This document shows, one piece after another, positions 1 through 11,543 of a stretch of DNA of 64,000 bases. The notes below the pieces were generated by a model. The model saw only the letters and a list, made by a program, of their open reading frames with translations. It was not told the origin of the DNA and searched no databases. The DNA is from Ceratopteris richardii (lineage: Eukaryota > Streptophyta > Polypodiopsida > Polypodiales > Pteridaceae): positions 183,675,618 to 183,739,617 of the forward strand of contig CM035413.1 of assembly GCA_020310875.1 (NCBI GenBank), written 5' to 3'. The stretch's first letter is position 1; every line of letters begins with the position of its first letter. The position numbers were made by a program, and so were the translations under genes.

Positions 1-1820
1 ATTTCCACATAGACGGCTTTGGCATACTTTGTATTGAGTTTATAGCTCCTTCCTCTAATGGGTCTGGCTCCATCAACCAGAGGGATTCTGTGCTCTCCAT
101 AAGATGCAGGCACTCCTTCTAGGTCTTTATAATGCCAGGCAAAAACATCTGCATACTGGGTCAAGAATGATTTTACCTTTTCCAGGAGCTCTGGGTGGCT
201 CCACAACCAAGTGGCCACCAGAACTGGTTGAGTATTGTTTTGAGTGCCTAAGTGTATTTCTTGGACCGGATTTCTTGTTACCATATTATCTCCCTGTGCA
301 TCTGCTTCCTTGTCTTCTTCTACTAGCTTTTCGTGCATTGCTTCATAAGCAGGTGTATTTTGGACTTCGATGTGTTCCTCCTTGTCCTGCATCCATCCTG
401 CAGGGATTTCTTGAATTGGGAAAGAACATTCAACCTCAGAATTTTTTACCTTGTTTTTAGCCTTAGAAACTTCGTTATCTGTGGTTGACACATCCTCCTC
501 TAATTTGTGTTTGAGGGGTATCTTCCTGCCCCTTCTGTGGTCAGTGATGGGCTCTCCCAATCCATCAACCTGGACCTTTTCCTTGTCTTCATCATAATCT
601 TCAGTCGTGCCAGGATTATCAAGGAAAATTCCAAAACAAGAGGAAGAGTTGCCTGCTTGGAGCCAACTTAGAATATCCTCTTCTTCCTCAAAATCTATTT
701 GGGGTTGATCCTCCGCTTCGGTTTCCATGCAAATGCTCACTGTTTGCATCATACTAGTGTTTCCTTGATTGTCTGGGCCTTCTTCTAAATGAATTTGTCT
801 CAGCTCCTGCCCTTTCTTTTGAACCCACATAGTGTCCTTACCCCAATCATGAATGACACTGGCATGCCTCAGCCAAGGTCTTCCAATTAAGAGAGGAAAT
901 CCTCCTTCAACCTGGGGCAATCTTAAAACCACAAAATCCAGAATGAATAGATTACCTTGTACTTCAAGTGGAACTTTTGGGATTACCCCCAAGGGCCTTA
1001 CTTTGCTCTGATCTGCCAGCGTAACCGTGAAATTTGCAGGTCTTGAAGGGTGGAGTCCAATCTTTTTCATGGTATGTTCAGGCATCAACTTAATACCAGA
1101 ACCACCATCTACAATAACACCTTGAAATTCATGACCCTTGATTGATATTGTAAGCCGAGGACTTTTATAATCCGTAAGGGGTGCTTCCCCCCTAATTATC
1201 CCTTTATGTAAAATAGCAGTCTTGGCCACTAAGCTTGTAGTAGAAGCCTCATCAATTATCTGCAATAATTCTGACCTGAATTTCCCATCCATCTTTATTA
1301 ATTCAAAAATACTAACCTCCTTCTTCATTGACTTGAGTAGTTTTGAAGCCTCTGACTCTTTAAGAGAGTGAGCTTCATTTGCTTTGCCAAACTCTTCTTG
1401 AGCCCTGTTGAAGGCATGCCCAATGGCATCACTGGTGCCTATGAGATATTCCTTTTGGTTTGTGTCTGCACTTGTGGTGGCTTTGTCCTCAAATGCAACT
1501 CTGTCTTTGTTCAATTCCTTAATTATCAATTCTTGATTTTCTATTACTTTTGCCGTTCCCTTGCTTCTTGTCTGTACTGCAAAAGATTCGATTTCTTCTA
1601 ATTGTACCACTCTGGTAGATGGTGAGGGTTCATCGACCTGAGGTAATTTTTCCTCCTTGTATACAGAGATCAATTGGAGATGGGGTCCGGAAGTAGAAGC
1701 TTGATTCTTAGGACATCCGTTGGTATAATGGTCCCTGGCTTCTGGACAGTTCCTGCAAGGAGGAGCATTTTCTGGGAGAGTGCACCTAGATTGGTAGTGT
1801 CCGCATTCTCCACATCTGAG
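1..1820 (-). pseudogene. pol: Element A protease and N-terminal RT (partial, frameshifted from gag)
   Basis: One frame stays open from 1835 to the left edge. It begins with a fourth cysteine-rich knuckle (CRNC...HYTNGC), then a linker, then a retropepsin core with DGGSGIKLMP near 1081-1110 and the flap/C-terminal block LLIGRPWLRHA. After an acidic linker it reaches the start of RT (VFAWHYKDLEG), a segment found upstream of RT in C and E as well. The frame is shifted by one base from the gag frame upstream. The RT catalytic motif lies outside the window. Activity cannot be judged, but the upstream frameshift suggests a dead copy. Confidence 0.8.
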
Positions 1821-2989
1821 CAAATAATTGGCCTTCTAGGCCCATTTGCAAAGTTAGTTCTCGGTCTAGGATTATAGTTGATACCTTGGTTTGCTGCTGC
1901 TGCCATTACATTTGCTGGTGGCAAAAGTCCTCCTTGTGTCCAGTATGTCGTTGTCGGCATTCCCCTTACTTGGCATTCATGGGCCTCATGCCCAATCTTC
2001 CTGCATAATTGACAAGTCACATTTAGCAGAGGACATTCACTTACTATGTGCCCTTGCTTGTTGCACATGGAGCACCAGAGTCCGTTCTTAATGCCGCCTC
2101 CTTTGAGTTCTTGCAACTCCTGTCTCAGCTGAGCTAGTTCTTCTGCTTGGGCTTCCTCTTCCTTTTGGAGCTTGAGGGCTTCAATCTCTTTTCTCAGCTG
2201 AGCTACAGTAGTCTCCTCCTCTGTGTAGGGCTTATTCCTTTTCAAGCCCTCCAGTTCCCTTCTTAACTGGATCACTGGGTCCTCCAGTTCTGTACCATAT
2301 GATGGTTGGGAAGAAGTTGCACCATACTGGTGCCTTATCTGTTCCAAGCGTGTGGCCGTATTGATGAACTCCTCAACAGAGGCAGTAGGTAGCACTAACT
2401 CCTTTATTTTGCATTGGGTGACCACAGGTAGAGGTTTGGCTAACCACTTCTTGACAAAGAAGTCATGTGGTGGATCCGGTAGTTTAGCCATTAGTGCTTT
2501 GGCCCTGGTCACGAACTCTGGGAACTTTTCTCCTAGACCCAATTTCAAGTTTTCCAACTCTTCTATAATGATCTCAGCCGTGTTGCCATGCTGAAACTGA
2601 GTTTTGAAAGCCTCTTTCATCAAATCCCAAGAGGTAAAGTGATTTTCAGCAAACTGGCTAAACCACTTGTCTGCTAGACCTTCCAATGTGGCGGGGAAGA
2701 GTATCAAGAAAGCATCTTCCCTACCCATTAGACCTCTAGTCTTGCATAATGCAAGAAATCTTCGAATGTGCTCATCTGGGTCCTCATGGGCTAAACCTCT
2801 GAAGGAGGGAAATTTTATGTTTAATCTGGAGAGTAAGGTTTCTAGATCTACCTGTCCTGCCATGCTTCCTACAGATGAATTTGATGAAATTGGACTCGAT
2901 GATCCTCTGACCGTCTTTCTTCTCGTCTGCTTGCACTTGACCCTCAATGTTTGTGACCGGGTCGCGGTCATGAGCTGTTCATAGTCCAC
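1820..2989 (-). pseudogene. gag: Element A Gag with zinc knuckles, broken in the third knuckle
   Basis: The 439-aa open frame has a Ty3-type capsid region (about residues 65-200), a strong coiled coil (about 235-297, LRRELEGLKR and LRQELQELKG) and two perfect CX2CX4HX4C knuckles (306-319 and 326-339). A third knuckle starts with Cys390, but its remaining residues, GECGH and YQSRC, are in the other frame. A one-base loss just after 1820 explains this, and the apparent gag tail down to 1670 is then out-of-frame translation. Gag packages the element RNA into virus-like particles. The first ATG is at residue 7; the frame itself opens with GTG at 2989. Confidence 0.85.
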
Positions 2990-3078
2990 TTAAAATGAGA
3001 CACTTGATAAAAGTATGTACCTGAAATATTGCTCTCCAATGGCAGTATATAGTCTCCTATGCTCAAATCTCCTTGGAA

Positions 3079-3096
3079 GTCCCACCGTGCGTGCCA
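3079..3096 (-). other. Element A primer binding site
   Basis: TGGCACGCACGGTGGGAC on the minus strand, four bases after the LTR end (CAACA). The position and the TGG start are those of a PBS. I cannot name the tRNA with confidence. The first 15 bases recur at 56410-56424 beside another LTR. Confidence 0.75.
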
Positions 3097-3100
3097 AATT

Positions 3101-4035
3101 TGTTGGGGGTTCGTGGACAAGAAGGAGTTTGAGGGTTTGTAGGAGAAAAAGGAGATGATGAAAATGGAATAATAGTGAGAACTTCTGCAAAGGGATACTC
3201 CTGGAAACCTTGAATATTGATTATCTTGCAACAATTACAATGACTGAATACAGTCCAATCAATGACTAAATACAACTTCAGAGAATGTCAATCATAGAAG
3301 ACCAATTATCTCAAGTCCTCTGGCAGCGGCCTCTCCTGCACCAATCCTTCACTTGCTTCATGCTTCCCTTGTGCACACCTTGCACTAAGCTTCCACCAAG
3401 CTAAGGAATTGGTATCTCGGCCGCGCACACACAATAGACCTTGGGACTCTTGGAATCCAACCCCGCCTTCTCTGCACACCTTCCTCTTGACACCTCTTGC
3501 ACTCTTCAGTGTCGTCGCACACTGGTGGCTCTTCTTGCTTCCTCTGAGCTCTCTCTTGCTCCTTACTCTCAATGTGTGTCCAAGAATAGCCTTTGTTCTC
3601 TTTTGAATGCGCCGGTCCCGTGACTTCTAACTGCCATGGACTCTTGGGCTTCCTTTGATGTCCCAAGATTCTCTTTTTAGTTGGCGGCCAACGAATTGCT
3701 TCTTTGTCCTGTAGGAACTTTAGACAAAAGAAAAATTTTGATTGGGTGGCCTTATTCCCACATGTGCATACCCAGTCGCTTCACGTACCTTTACTTTTCT
3801 CTCTTTTTATTTTGTCACCTTTGTACCCAAGAGGGGTTCACCTGGACCCTCCACATTACTTAAAAAACACCCTTTTGACCTTAAGAGACTTCATAAAATA
3901 CTTTTGCAATATTGCCAAATGAACAATTAAAGTCTTCTTTTTATGACCATTGAAGGTGCACTACCCGTGCACTTTGACCCTTGACTTTACTTTGATCTTG
4001 ACTTTTCCCGGTTTCGACCTTGCCAGGGCACAACA
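3101..4035 (-). repeat. Element A 5' LTR (about 935 bp)
   Basis: On the minus strand it starts TGTTG and ends CAACA, giving the usual TG...CA ends with short inverted repeats, followed by AATT and the PBS. The outer boundary at 4035 is inferred from the TGTTG motif and from the break in the reading frame beyond it. There is no second copy in the window to confirm the limits. The open frames inside it have no recognisable product. Confidence 0.6.
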
Positions 4036-4502
4036 ATATCCAAAAAGGTTCTCTTTTTTGGATCATGACATTTCTCCTTGACAATGGTGATTCCTTCTTG
4101 ATTCCATCTGAAAGATTTGTTGATTAACTCGTGAGTGAATTGAATGGTTTTCCAGGTTCCCACTTTATCCAATACTCGTGCCTCGAGAACTGATATCTTA
4201 TTCGCTACAGGCTGAAGTGTGTTCATCACTTGCGTGCATCTTTGAAAATCTGGCAAATAAATAGGCAGTTTTAGAAATGCCTCTATTCCTGCTTGTGTCC
4301 AGACATCCACCATGCGAGGTAATCCTTGTATGATAGTCTTGAAGTCTTGCGACATAATAGGGAAGTAGTGATCCCTGTCCATAATCTTGATGGTAGCCAT
4401 GAAAATGAGGTCCGACACCGGTTGGTCATCCAAAAACCAATGGCCTCTTGCTTTTGTTATAGATTCTAGTGGAAGAAGTTGAACCTCTTCCTCTTGGTCG
4501 CT
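4036..4502 (-). pseudogene. Unrecognised ORF fragment downstream of element C pol
   Basis: The frame is open from 4502 (after a TGA) to the LTR of A at 4035, about 155 codons. It encodes a mixed alpha/beta-looking protein with no zinc knuckle, coiled coil or membrane segment; short landmarks are LPLESITKARGHWFLDDQPV near the start and KKRTFLDI at the end. I do not recognise the family. Its strand and position make it a candidate for the C-terminal part of a post-integrase extra ORF of element C, cut by element A. A domain from another fragment inserted here is equally possible. The balanced amino-acid composition argues against a random frame. Confidence 0.45.
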
Positions 4503-5383
4503 TCAGAATTAGTGGATGCCATCTGCACTCAATATGGAGTATGAGTTAGTGGCCATATAGTATCAGAAATCCTCCTTCATTTGTCTTTCATAAGCTTGAC
4601 ATTGCTCCGAGTGAATGGTGTCATCCCTTCCCCGTGGGTGTAAGAAAGGTAATACCTAGGATGTTTCATATTTTTAGGTATTTTTATGTTTTTGTCTGAA
4701 AGAAAAACAGAAAAGTGAGTTCATAGTCGAAGCGATTATTAATTTTTTAGCAATTTTCTTTAAATTATGTACAAGTGCTCTCCTATTTCCCAAGAGGGAA
4801 ATGTGCTTCACTATCCTGACATAGAAGAATATTGTGCCGAATGCGTGGCCTTGTAATGTGGCCCTATCATGCATACTTTGGATTCTGGTAACTCTAAATG
4901 CGTACAATTCGAATTATTTGGTAGATGCATACAGCTTGCTTTGTCTCTCGGCATCCAAATCTGCTTTATTTTGTTGGGAGAAATCGTGTTCCCAACCCTC
5001 CTGGGGATTGTGATGCTTCTCATCTAGTGCTTCTTCTTTGTCTGCTTTTTGACTCTTGGAATGACAAGTGAATTGTATGTAGACTCCAACTCTGTCTTGT
5101 AGCAGTTCATCTTTTGTTGTCTTGTCTTTAAACCATCCCGATTCTCCTTATGCAATGGTTCATCTTTTCTGATGATTGCCCTTTGAGTACATGACTTGGG
5201 AATCCATATTTGAGTTCGGTTCGACTGGGCGGCTATGATCTTCTTTGGAACCCATATTCTAGCAATTTGTTGGGGACGTCGGTGTCCAAAGTAATTTGTC
5301 TCCTTTTTCAATGGATTGTTCTGATGTTGCTGATGTTTCTGTTGTAGAAGATGTGTAGCTACCTGATCCTTCCTTATCCAAGC
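4503..5383 (-). other. Degraded region between C pol and the 4-kb ORF fragment
   Basis: No intact gene is visible. On the minus strand 5311-5024 is open for 95 codons and contains two similar short blocks (IWVPKK and IWIPKS) that loosely recall linker motifs of Ty1/copia Gag. The rest is AT-rich and broken. No LTR or polypurine tract of element C was found here, so the 3' end of C is either further left beyond A or lost. Confidence 0.3.
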
Positions 5384-5659
5384 TTATTGAGTGTAAGGAA
5401 TGGGGTATGTTCGAATAGGTGCAGACTTGGGATTATGCAGAGAACTAGTGTCTCTTGTGCATGGTTCTTCGCTAAGGCTGTTTTCAGATAGAATGACACT
5501 CTTGTGACTTGCTAGATTAGAAGGTGGTATGTAAGCAGGATTCATTATGTCCTCACATGAAGTACTAGCTGAAGGGGTATTCATAGTGCTAGTGAACATA
5601 CATGCATCATTGTGTTCATTTGAGTGGGTTTTTGGTTCTAAGCTTGTGGCTTTGATTGG
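5384..5659 (-). pseudogene. In-frame extension after the C pol stop
   Basis: Past the TGA at 5660-5662 the integrase/second-protease frame stays open for about 90 codons to a TAA near 5384. The segment is Ser/Thr/Pro-rich with no recognised domain. TGA is a common decay product of CGA in this window, so the extension may once have been part of the same polyprotein. This is inference from frame alone. Confidence 0.4.
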
Positions 5660-7810
5660 TCATTCGTCTAGCATGCTGAATACTTCACGATGTCCTATCT
5701 TAGCTGAGATGTATCCTAAGGCCAATTGGATAGTCACTTCATATTCGTATGTCCAATATTGACCTGGCACTAAGTCTTCGAGTAAGTCCTGATCATGACA
5801 TACTAAGAACTCATGTTCCATAGTATTGTTTCCAATATGTAGAGGTAAGGTCACTTCACCCATACATTGAGTAATTGTGCTCCCTATTCCTATCAACTGT
5901 GCCTTTGATGGACATAATTCCTCCTTGAGTTTTTGAGTCAATGAAAGTTTGATACAACTTATGGCATCTCCTGTGTCAATGAGAGCATCCACTAAGTGGT
6001 ATTCCTTTTTTCCTGCTCCCACATTCAAATATGGTTGTGTCCTTTGTTGACCTAGGTTTTCAGTGGCTCTAAAATTAGCCATTGGGATGAGTTCTTCTCC
6101 TATTCGATATCTCTCATCTCTCTCTCTCATCCACTCTTTTTGTTTCTTGATTCGTTCTAGTGCTTCCTGTCTCGCTTCTTCTCGTATCCTTTCCTCTTTG
6201 ATGCGTCTATTCTTGCCCTTGATTAATCGTGACATTGTTTCTTCAGTCAATGGTTCTAGATATTTTTTCACTCGACACCCACTGATATAGTTTGGTAATA
6301 CTTCTCCATCTAGGGTCGCTAGACTGATGGCTCCACTCGTAGATATACGATTGATGATCAACGGGCCATATCCTCTCTTCTGCAACTTCTTAGCGTGTTG
6401 TTTCAGAGTATATACCAAAACTAAATCTCCTTCCTTCAAATTTTTGTCTTTAATATGAGCATCAAAATATGCCTTTTGTCGCCTTTTGGCAGCATAAATC
6501 CCTGCTACAGCTTGTAACCTAGTTTCATGAAGCTTCTCTATTTGATCCAATTGAGCTGATAGTTCATGACCAGTCCACTCATAAGTTGTTGCTACTCTGA
6601 GAGTGGGTATTAAGAAATCAATTGGCAAAATAGCATTTTGTCCATACACTAAGTTAAAAGGAGTAGTTCCTATGGCTGTTTTGTAGGCTACTCGAAATGC
6701 CCATAAAGCGTGATGTAATTGTTTATCCCAATCAGATCTACCAGTGTTCACAATTTTAGTGAGAACTGTGCACAAGATTTTATTGGAACTTTCGGCTTGT
6801 CCATTAGCTTGTGGGTGATAAGGGGCTGATTTCTTATGAATTACCAAAAATTCATTCAGTAAGGCTTCTATCACTTCATTCACAAAATGCGTACCTCTAT
6901 CACTCACAATTTCTATCGGTACTTCAAATCTAGTGAAAACGTTCTCAAAGAGAAACTTGGCCGTAGTTCTTGCGTCATTTTTCTTGGTTGCTTTGGCTTC
7001 AACCCATTTGGTCAGATAGTCTGTGGCTACAATTATATATTCGTCATGGGATCCTTTAGCTGGGGGGCTAATAGGTCCTATGAAGTCTATTCCCCATTTA
7101 GTAAAAGCTCTGGCACTCATCATGGGCTTCAGAGGCATTTCATCTCTTCTAATTGGATATTTTGTTCGTTGACATGTATCACATCTTTGCACATATATTG
7201 CTGCATCTTGATGTAGAGTTGGCCACCACATTCCAGCAAAGAGAATCATTTTTGCTGTCTTATCTGAAGAGAAATGTCCTCCTGCAGCTCCTGTATGTGC
7301 CATCTCTAAAACAGCAAGATATTCATCTTCATGAATGCACATTCGCAAATGATTATCTCTTCCTCGTTTGAAGAGTTGTTTTCCAATAAGAGCATAGTCC
7401 TTACTTTGTTCTACCAGTGTTCGTTTTCTTGCTAGAGTGGCTTCTTCTGGGTGCTCTTGGGTCTTTAAGAACTTCACCAGAGGCATGCTCCATCTTGGTG
7501 CTATAGTGGAATAGCATAGAGTGGAGTTCTCTTCTGGATTCCGTTCTTGACAGGTTGGGCAGGCTGATACATAGTTATGCGCATCCCTCTGCATGGTTGG
7601 CAATATATGCCCAATCTCCTCAGTGTTTGCCATGTTCCGTTTGCATTTAGATGCGTTTTCCATTGATTTACATGTGCTTTCTGAAGCCACATTTCCTGTT
7701 CCTCTTCTTCTACGCATCTTGGTGATACAAGCTTCCAGCAATGATATGAAGGTTTTTAGTCTTCCATAGGTCTTGAGTTCGGTTTGGTGTAATCCCATCT
7801 TTAGGTCCAT
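5660..7810 (-). pseudogene. pol: Element C integrase fused to a second retropepsin-like domain
   Basis: The first 110 or so codons are partly out of frame with the true RNase H/IN linker (small frameshifts near 7600-7720). The integrase zinc-binding region (HTGAAGGHF...CDTCQ) follows, then the DDE core: D in WGIDFIGP, D in SDRGTHF, E in HPQANGQAES. The C-terminal domain has the GDLVLVYT block. After a charged helical linker comes a second aspartic-protease-like domain, about residues 605-700: LIDTGDAISCI (DTG at 5969-5977), a GIGS/MGEVTLPLHIG flap-like part and a terminal LVPGQYW...LALGYIS block in the place of the usual LGxDWL. The element already has a protease before RT (9659-11101), so this one is extra. 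IN inserts the cDNA; the role of the second domain is unknown. Confidence 0.75.
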
Positions 7811-8462
7811 GCGTGAGTATGGGGATCAATTTTTCTGCCCATTGGGGACATACTTTGAGGTTGAACAGGTACGTGTATGGGAGATCATCCGGTACTCCTA
7901 TGGGTGGTTCTCCATGTGTCATTCTTGATAGGTGATCCGCTCTTATGTGGGTATTTCCTTTCTTGACTACTACTTCAAAATCAAATTCCATCAACAATAG
8001 AAACCATCGTACTAGTCGTCCTGTATTACAAGGCTTATTGACTAAGTACAGTAGGGCTTGATGATCAATGAAGAATTTGAGTTTGTTTGCCAATAAGTAG
8101 TGCCGAAACTTCTTTACTGCATACACCATTCCTAGGCCTTCTCTTTCAGTCATGGTATAATTGCGTTCTGCTTGGTTCAATTGTCTACTGGCATAGGCTA
8201 TAGGGTGATCTAAATTTCCTGCATCTGCGGGTTGAGCTAATATGCAACCAATGGCAAACTTGGAAGCATCCACGTGAATATGAAATGGCTTATTCCAATT
8301 GGGTACTCGAAGGATTGGTGCTGAACTCAATCGACTCTTTAATTCATTAAAAGCCTTTTCACATTCTTCAGTCCAGTTAAACTGAGTCAATAAGGCATAA
8401 AGAGGTCTAGCAATTATGGCATACATATGTATAAACCTTTGGTAGTATCCGCAATGTCCCAT
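7710..8462 (-). pseudogene. pol: Element C RNase H
   Basis: It starts with the end of the RT thumb (MGHCGYYQRFIHMYA) and continues into a Ty3-type RNase H with HVDASKFAIG (first catalytic Asp), TEREGLGMVYA and TDHQA-like FIDHQALLYL, then the tether VVKKGNTHIRADHLSR. It is separated from the RT frame only by a TAA at 8469-8471, which replaces a Gln codon when compared with elements I and E. The downstream end is frameshifted relative to integrase. Confidence 0.8.
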
Positions 8463-8468
8463 AAATGC

Positions 8469-9623
8469 TTAGACTTCTTTAGCAGTCTTTGGTCTCGGTA
8501 AATCCAGAATTACTTTGATTTTGTCTTCACCAGTTGAAATTCCATTTTTAGAGACAATATGTCCTAATATCTTTCCTTGTCGAACCATGAAGACACACTT
8601 TTCTGGATTGAGGCATACTCTATATTGTCGACATTTGGCAAAGATCTTTTCTAGTTCAGGGATATGCTCTGATCGTATAGCTAAATAAGTACATAAATCA
8701 TCCACGTATACCTCCATACTCTTTCTCAGGAACTCTTTGAATACATGGCACATCAATCTTTGGAAAGTGGTTGGGGCATTGGTTAGGCCGAAAGGCATAA
8801 CCCTAAAGGTGTATACTCCCCATTCAGTTGCAAAGGCTGTTTTATGTTGGTCTTCAGGAGCAGTGGCTACCTGATTATATCCTGAAAAGCCGTCCAAAAA
8901 ACTATACACTTCCTTCCCTGCCACTCTCTCCAAAAGATGATCCGTGATGGGTAATGGATAATTGTCTCTTATGGTAGCGGCATTAACTTTTTTCAGATTT
9001 ATGCATAGTCTTAACTTCCCATTCTTTTTCAGTACAACCACCAAAGGTGATACCCATTCCGTGTGTTCGATCTCATATATGAATCCAGCATCTAACAACT
9101 TATCTATCTCTTCCTTTATCTTTGCTGAGTACACATCATTATATGTATATGGTCTTTGTTTAGAAGGTTTGGCTTCGGATGTCATAGGGATTCTATGAGC
9201 ACATATAGATGGATCTACTCCTTTCAAGTCCTTATAGGTCCAGGCAAAGACATCCCGGTATTCCCTTATGAGGTGTATTAACTCTTGTTCTTCCTCCATT
9301 GAGACATCCTGTCCTATGAAAGTACATCGCTCCTCTCCTTCCTCTAATGTTACTACTATCTTCTTGGTTTGCTCTTTGTTGTCATATGCTATTCCCGGCT
9401 GTGCTTCTTGTTTTGGCATTTGAATAGCAATTCTTCTCTCTTCTATTTCATATTTTTTGAAGTGTGCAGGCACTTCAAATTGGTCTTGAGGCTTGTTTTC
9501 TTCATCAATTTTTGCTTTTTCTAATCCAAGCTCCTCTTCCTGTGTTGGTTCTTGATTTATTTCATTAGTTATGACACTTATTTCTTGAGTTTCATTTTCT
9601 GTTTCCATGTGTTCTTGCTCCAT
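8469..9623 (-). pseudogene. pol: Element C reverse transcriptase
   Basis: 384 codons. An acidic N-terminal linker leads to VFAWTYKDLKGVDP, then RT motifs in order: [47 protein letters not shown] and the catalytic YVDDL, then the thumb with PEKCVFMVRQGKILGH. It is highly similar to the RTs of E and I. RT copies the element RNA into DNA inside the particle. All catalytic carboxylates are present; the frame ends at a single TAA that looks like a decayed Gln codon. Confidence 0.9.
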
Positions 9624-9658
9624 TTCAATGCTCTCATAGTCTTCATTCCATTCCTTTT

Positions 9659-11101
9659 CTATGACTTCTCCTTCTTCAGCCTCACATATAGACTGACGTC
9701 ATATCCTTCCTCATCAATGCATTGATTCATGGTTATCACTTCTTCGTTTACACACACATCGAGAGTAGCTAAAATCTCCATCCAACCGCGAGGTTCAAAT
9801 TCTTCATCTAAGAATATTTGAGGCATATAGGCTGGATCTTGTACTGATCTAGCAACTCCTTGCTTTTGCTGCCATCCTTTTCTCCTATCCTCCTCTTTTT
9901 CCACAGTTTGGCATATCCATAGATGAGTGTCTTCGTTCATCCATGATTGATCACTTGAACCTATACTATGGATCGACTGATTATCTTCCTCTGTATGAAT
10001 TTGATTCCATCGTAAGGGGGGAACATCTTGATATGTGTATGTGTGGAGATTTATTCTTGTAGTGGTTCCTTCATGCTGTAAATATACTGCGTCTTTTCCC
10101 CAATCTTGCACTACCTTTAATTGTCTCATGAAAGGTCTTCCAAGTATCATTTCATAATTGCTAGGCCTTTCAAACTGACAGATTGCTAAGGTGTGCTCGA
10201 ACTCAACTCCGCAAGTGGTAAAAACTACTCGTTCCAATAATCCCAAGGCTTGTTCAGTGTGTCCATCTACCATTTGTATCTTCATGCATGTTGGTCTTAG
10301 AGCTGGTTTTCCCCATTTTTCCCAAATTTCCTTAGTTGTTATTCCTACTCCAGCTCCTGTATCTAAAATGGCTTTGGTGGTGTAACCCCTGTAGGTAATT
10401 GGAAGGCAAGTATTTCCTTCATCTCCCTCACTAAAATCTCCAACCTTGTCGACTGGGATTTTTACTGTGTTTACTTCATCAGACATCTCCTTCTCTTCCG
10501 CCTTGATCTCCAATTGACTGGTTAATTTCTCCTTCAAATGTGGTTTGATCTTCAAAAGTTCTTCCAATGTTAGGGTACAAGGGATTTTTACCTTTCTAAG
10601 GTGTTGTATGATATCCGATGTTTGGACTGATGGGTTCCGTTCTTTTTTCCTTATTGAGGGAATGCAATACATTTCTGAATTATGTTCATACTCTCCTGTG
10701 TAATTTGGCAAAGCCTTTACACTATCATTTTCTTCGTTACTTGGATCAATTGGTAATATTTCTTTTGAATTTAATTCAGGTATTGAATCCTCTATTCCAT
10801 CTTCTACTTCTAGCTCTTCAAAGGGTGGATCTATTCCTTCTACTTTCTTCCACCTGTCTTCTTGGACTCTTGCCCACAAATGTTTAGGCCATTCTCCTTC
10901 TACTTCGGGAACAATGGATCCATCCCTTTTATCCTCACAATAATTTCCATCATGTGCCTTACCTGCTTCGGGTTTCTCGTGATCATTAGCAATGACACAC
11001 TCTTGGAATTCTCTTTCGGAAATTCGTGTATTCGGTAGTGGAACAACAGGTTTTTCTAAGGTCTGTTGAGCGATTTCTATTAATTTTTTGCAGATCTCCA
11101 A
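9659..11101 (-). pseudogene. pro: Element C first (canonical) protease region
   Basis: 480 codons. About 230 residues of acidic linker resemble the segment between gag and PR in D and E. The retropepsin follows, with AILDTGAGVGI (DTG near 10355-10363), MVDGHTEQALGLLE and the C-terminal YEMILGRPFMRQLKVVQDWG. The C-terminal linker leads to RT with only a short gap (9624-9658). Its motif spacing matches the protease of E at 40164-40664 exactly. It processes the polyprotein during particle maturation. Confidence 0.85.
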
Positions 11102-11170
11102 CCTCTCTTTCTCTAGGTCACCTCTAGGATATTCTCTTTCATGTTGTTCTATGGTAGGTCCTGCTCTTAT

Positions 11171-11529
11171 TCATGCCTTGTACGCCTGAATCCACATGGC
11201 CAATTCTTCAGGCATGGGATCTGCTAATACTGATCCTACCTCTTCTTTTTTACACTTTCCATTTTTATTTTCTTCTTCAAATTTCTGTTCCTCTTTTATA
11301 TTTTGTTCGCTCTTCTCATTTTCCTTCTTTTGTTGTAATTTCTTTTCCTTTATCCTATCCCTACTGTTCTTCCATCTTTGTGTCCTTTTGCTTACAACAC
11401 TTTTCTCAGGCTCTTCCGAGTCTTCAACTCTCTGAGGTGTGGGTGTGTTCACCTCTCTCTATAGCTTTGATTATTTTCCTCAGTTCTGTCTGGGGTCTCT
11501 CTAGCTTTGGCTCTAGCACGAGGATATAG
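11171..11529 (-). pseudogene. Element C gag-protease linker, proximal to the B insertion
   Basis: Minus-strand open segments are rich in Lys/Glu (a long charged helix, KKLQQKKENEKSEQN) and end with GSVLADPMPEELAMWIQAYKA. The latter motif is shared with D (GSVLAEPIPENLDMMFRAYQA) and E (GSILADPTPEDLNMMLRAYQA), which fixes the position as the segment just after the gag zinc knuckles. A TGA near 11452 breaks the frame. The other half of gag resumes on the far side of element B at 15519. Confidence 0.7.
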
Positions 11530-11543
11530 AACACACATGTTGT

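Larger units (their letters stand above)
1..4035 (-). mobile_element. Element A: 5' part of a Ty3/gypsy LTR retrotransposon
   Basis: Reading right to left there are an LTR (4035-3101), a PBS, a gag with zinc knuckles, and a protease frame leading into the start of reverse transcriptase at the window edge. The order LTR-PBS-gag-PR-RT defines a Ty3-type element on the minus strand. The 3' half lies outside the window. It interrupts an open frame at 4036-4502, so it was probably inserted into the downstream part of element C. Its protease signature (DGGSG) resembles element G rather than C, D or E. The target-site duplication cannot be checked because the other end is missing. Confidence 0.85.

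Noticed and set aside
104..460. Plus-strand 118-aa ORF at the left edge
   Set aside because: Antisense shadow of the element A protease-RT linker, which reads continuously on the minus strand.
3306..3666. Charged ORFs in the element A LTR
   Set aside because: They lie wholly within the LTR, overlap in two frames and match no domain.
6887..7371. Plus-strand ORFs inside element C integrase
   Set aside because: Shadows of the minus-strand integrase, which has clear DDE motifs.
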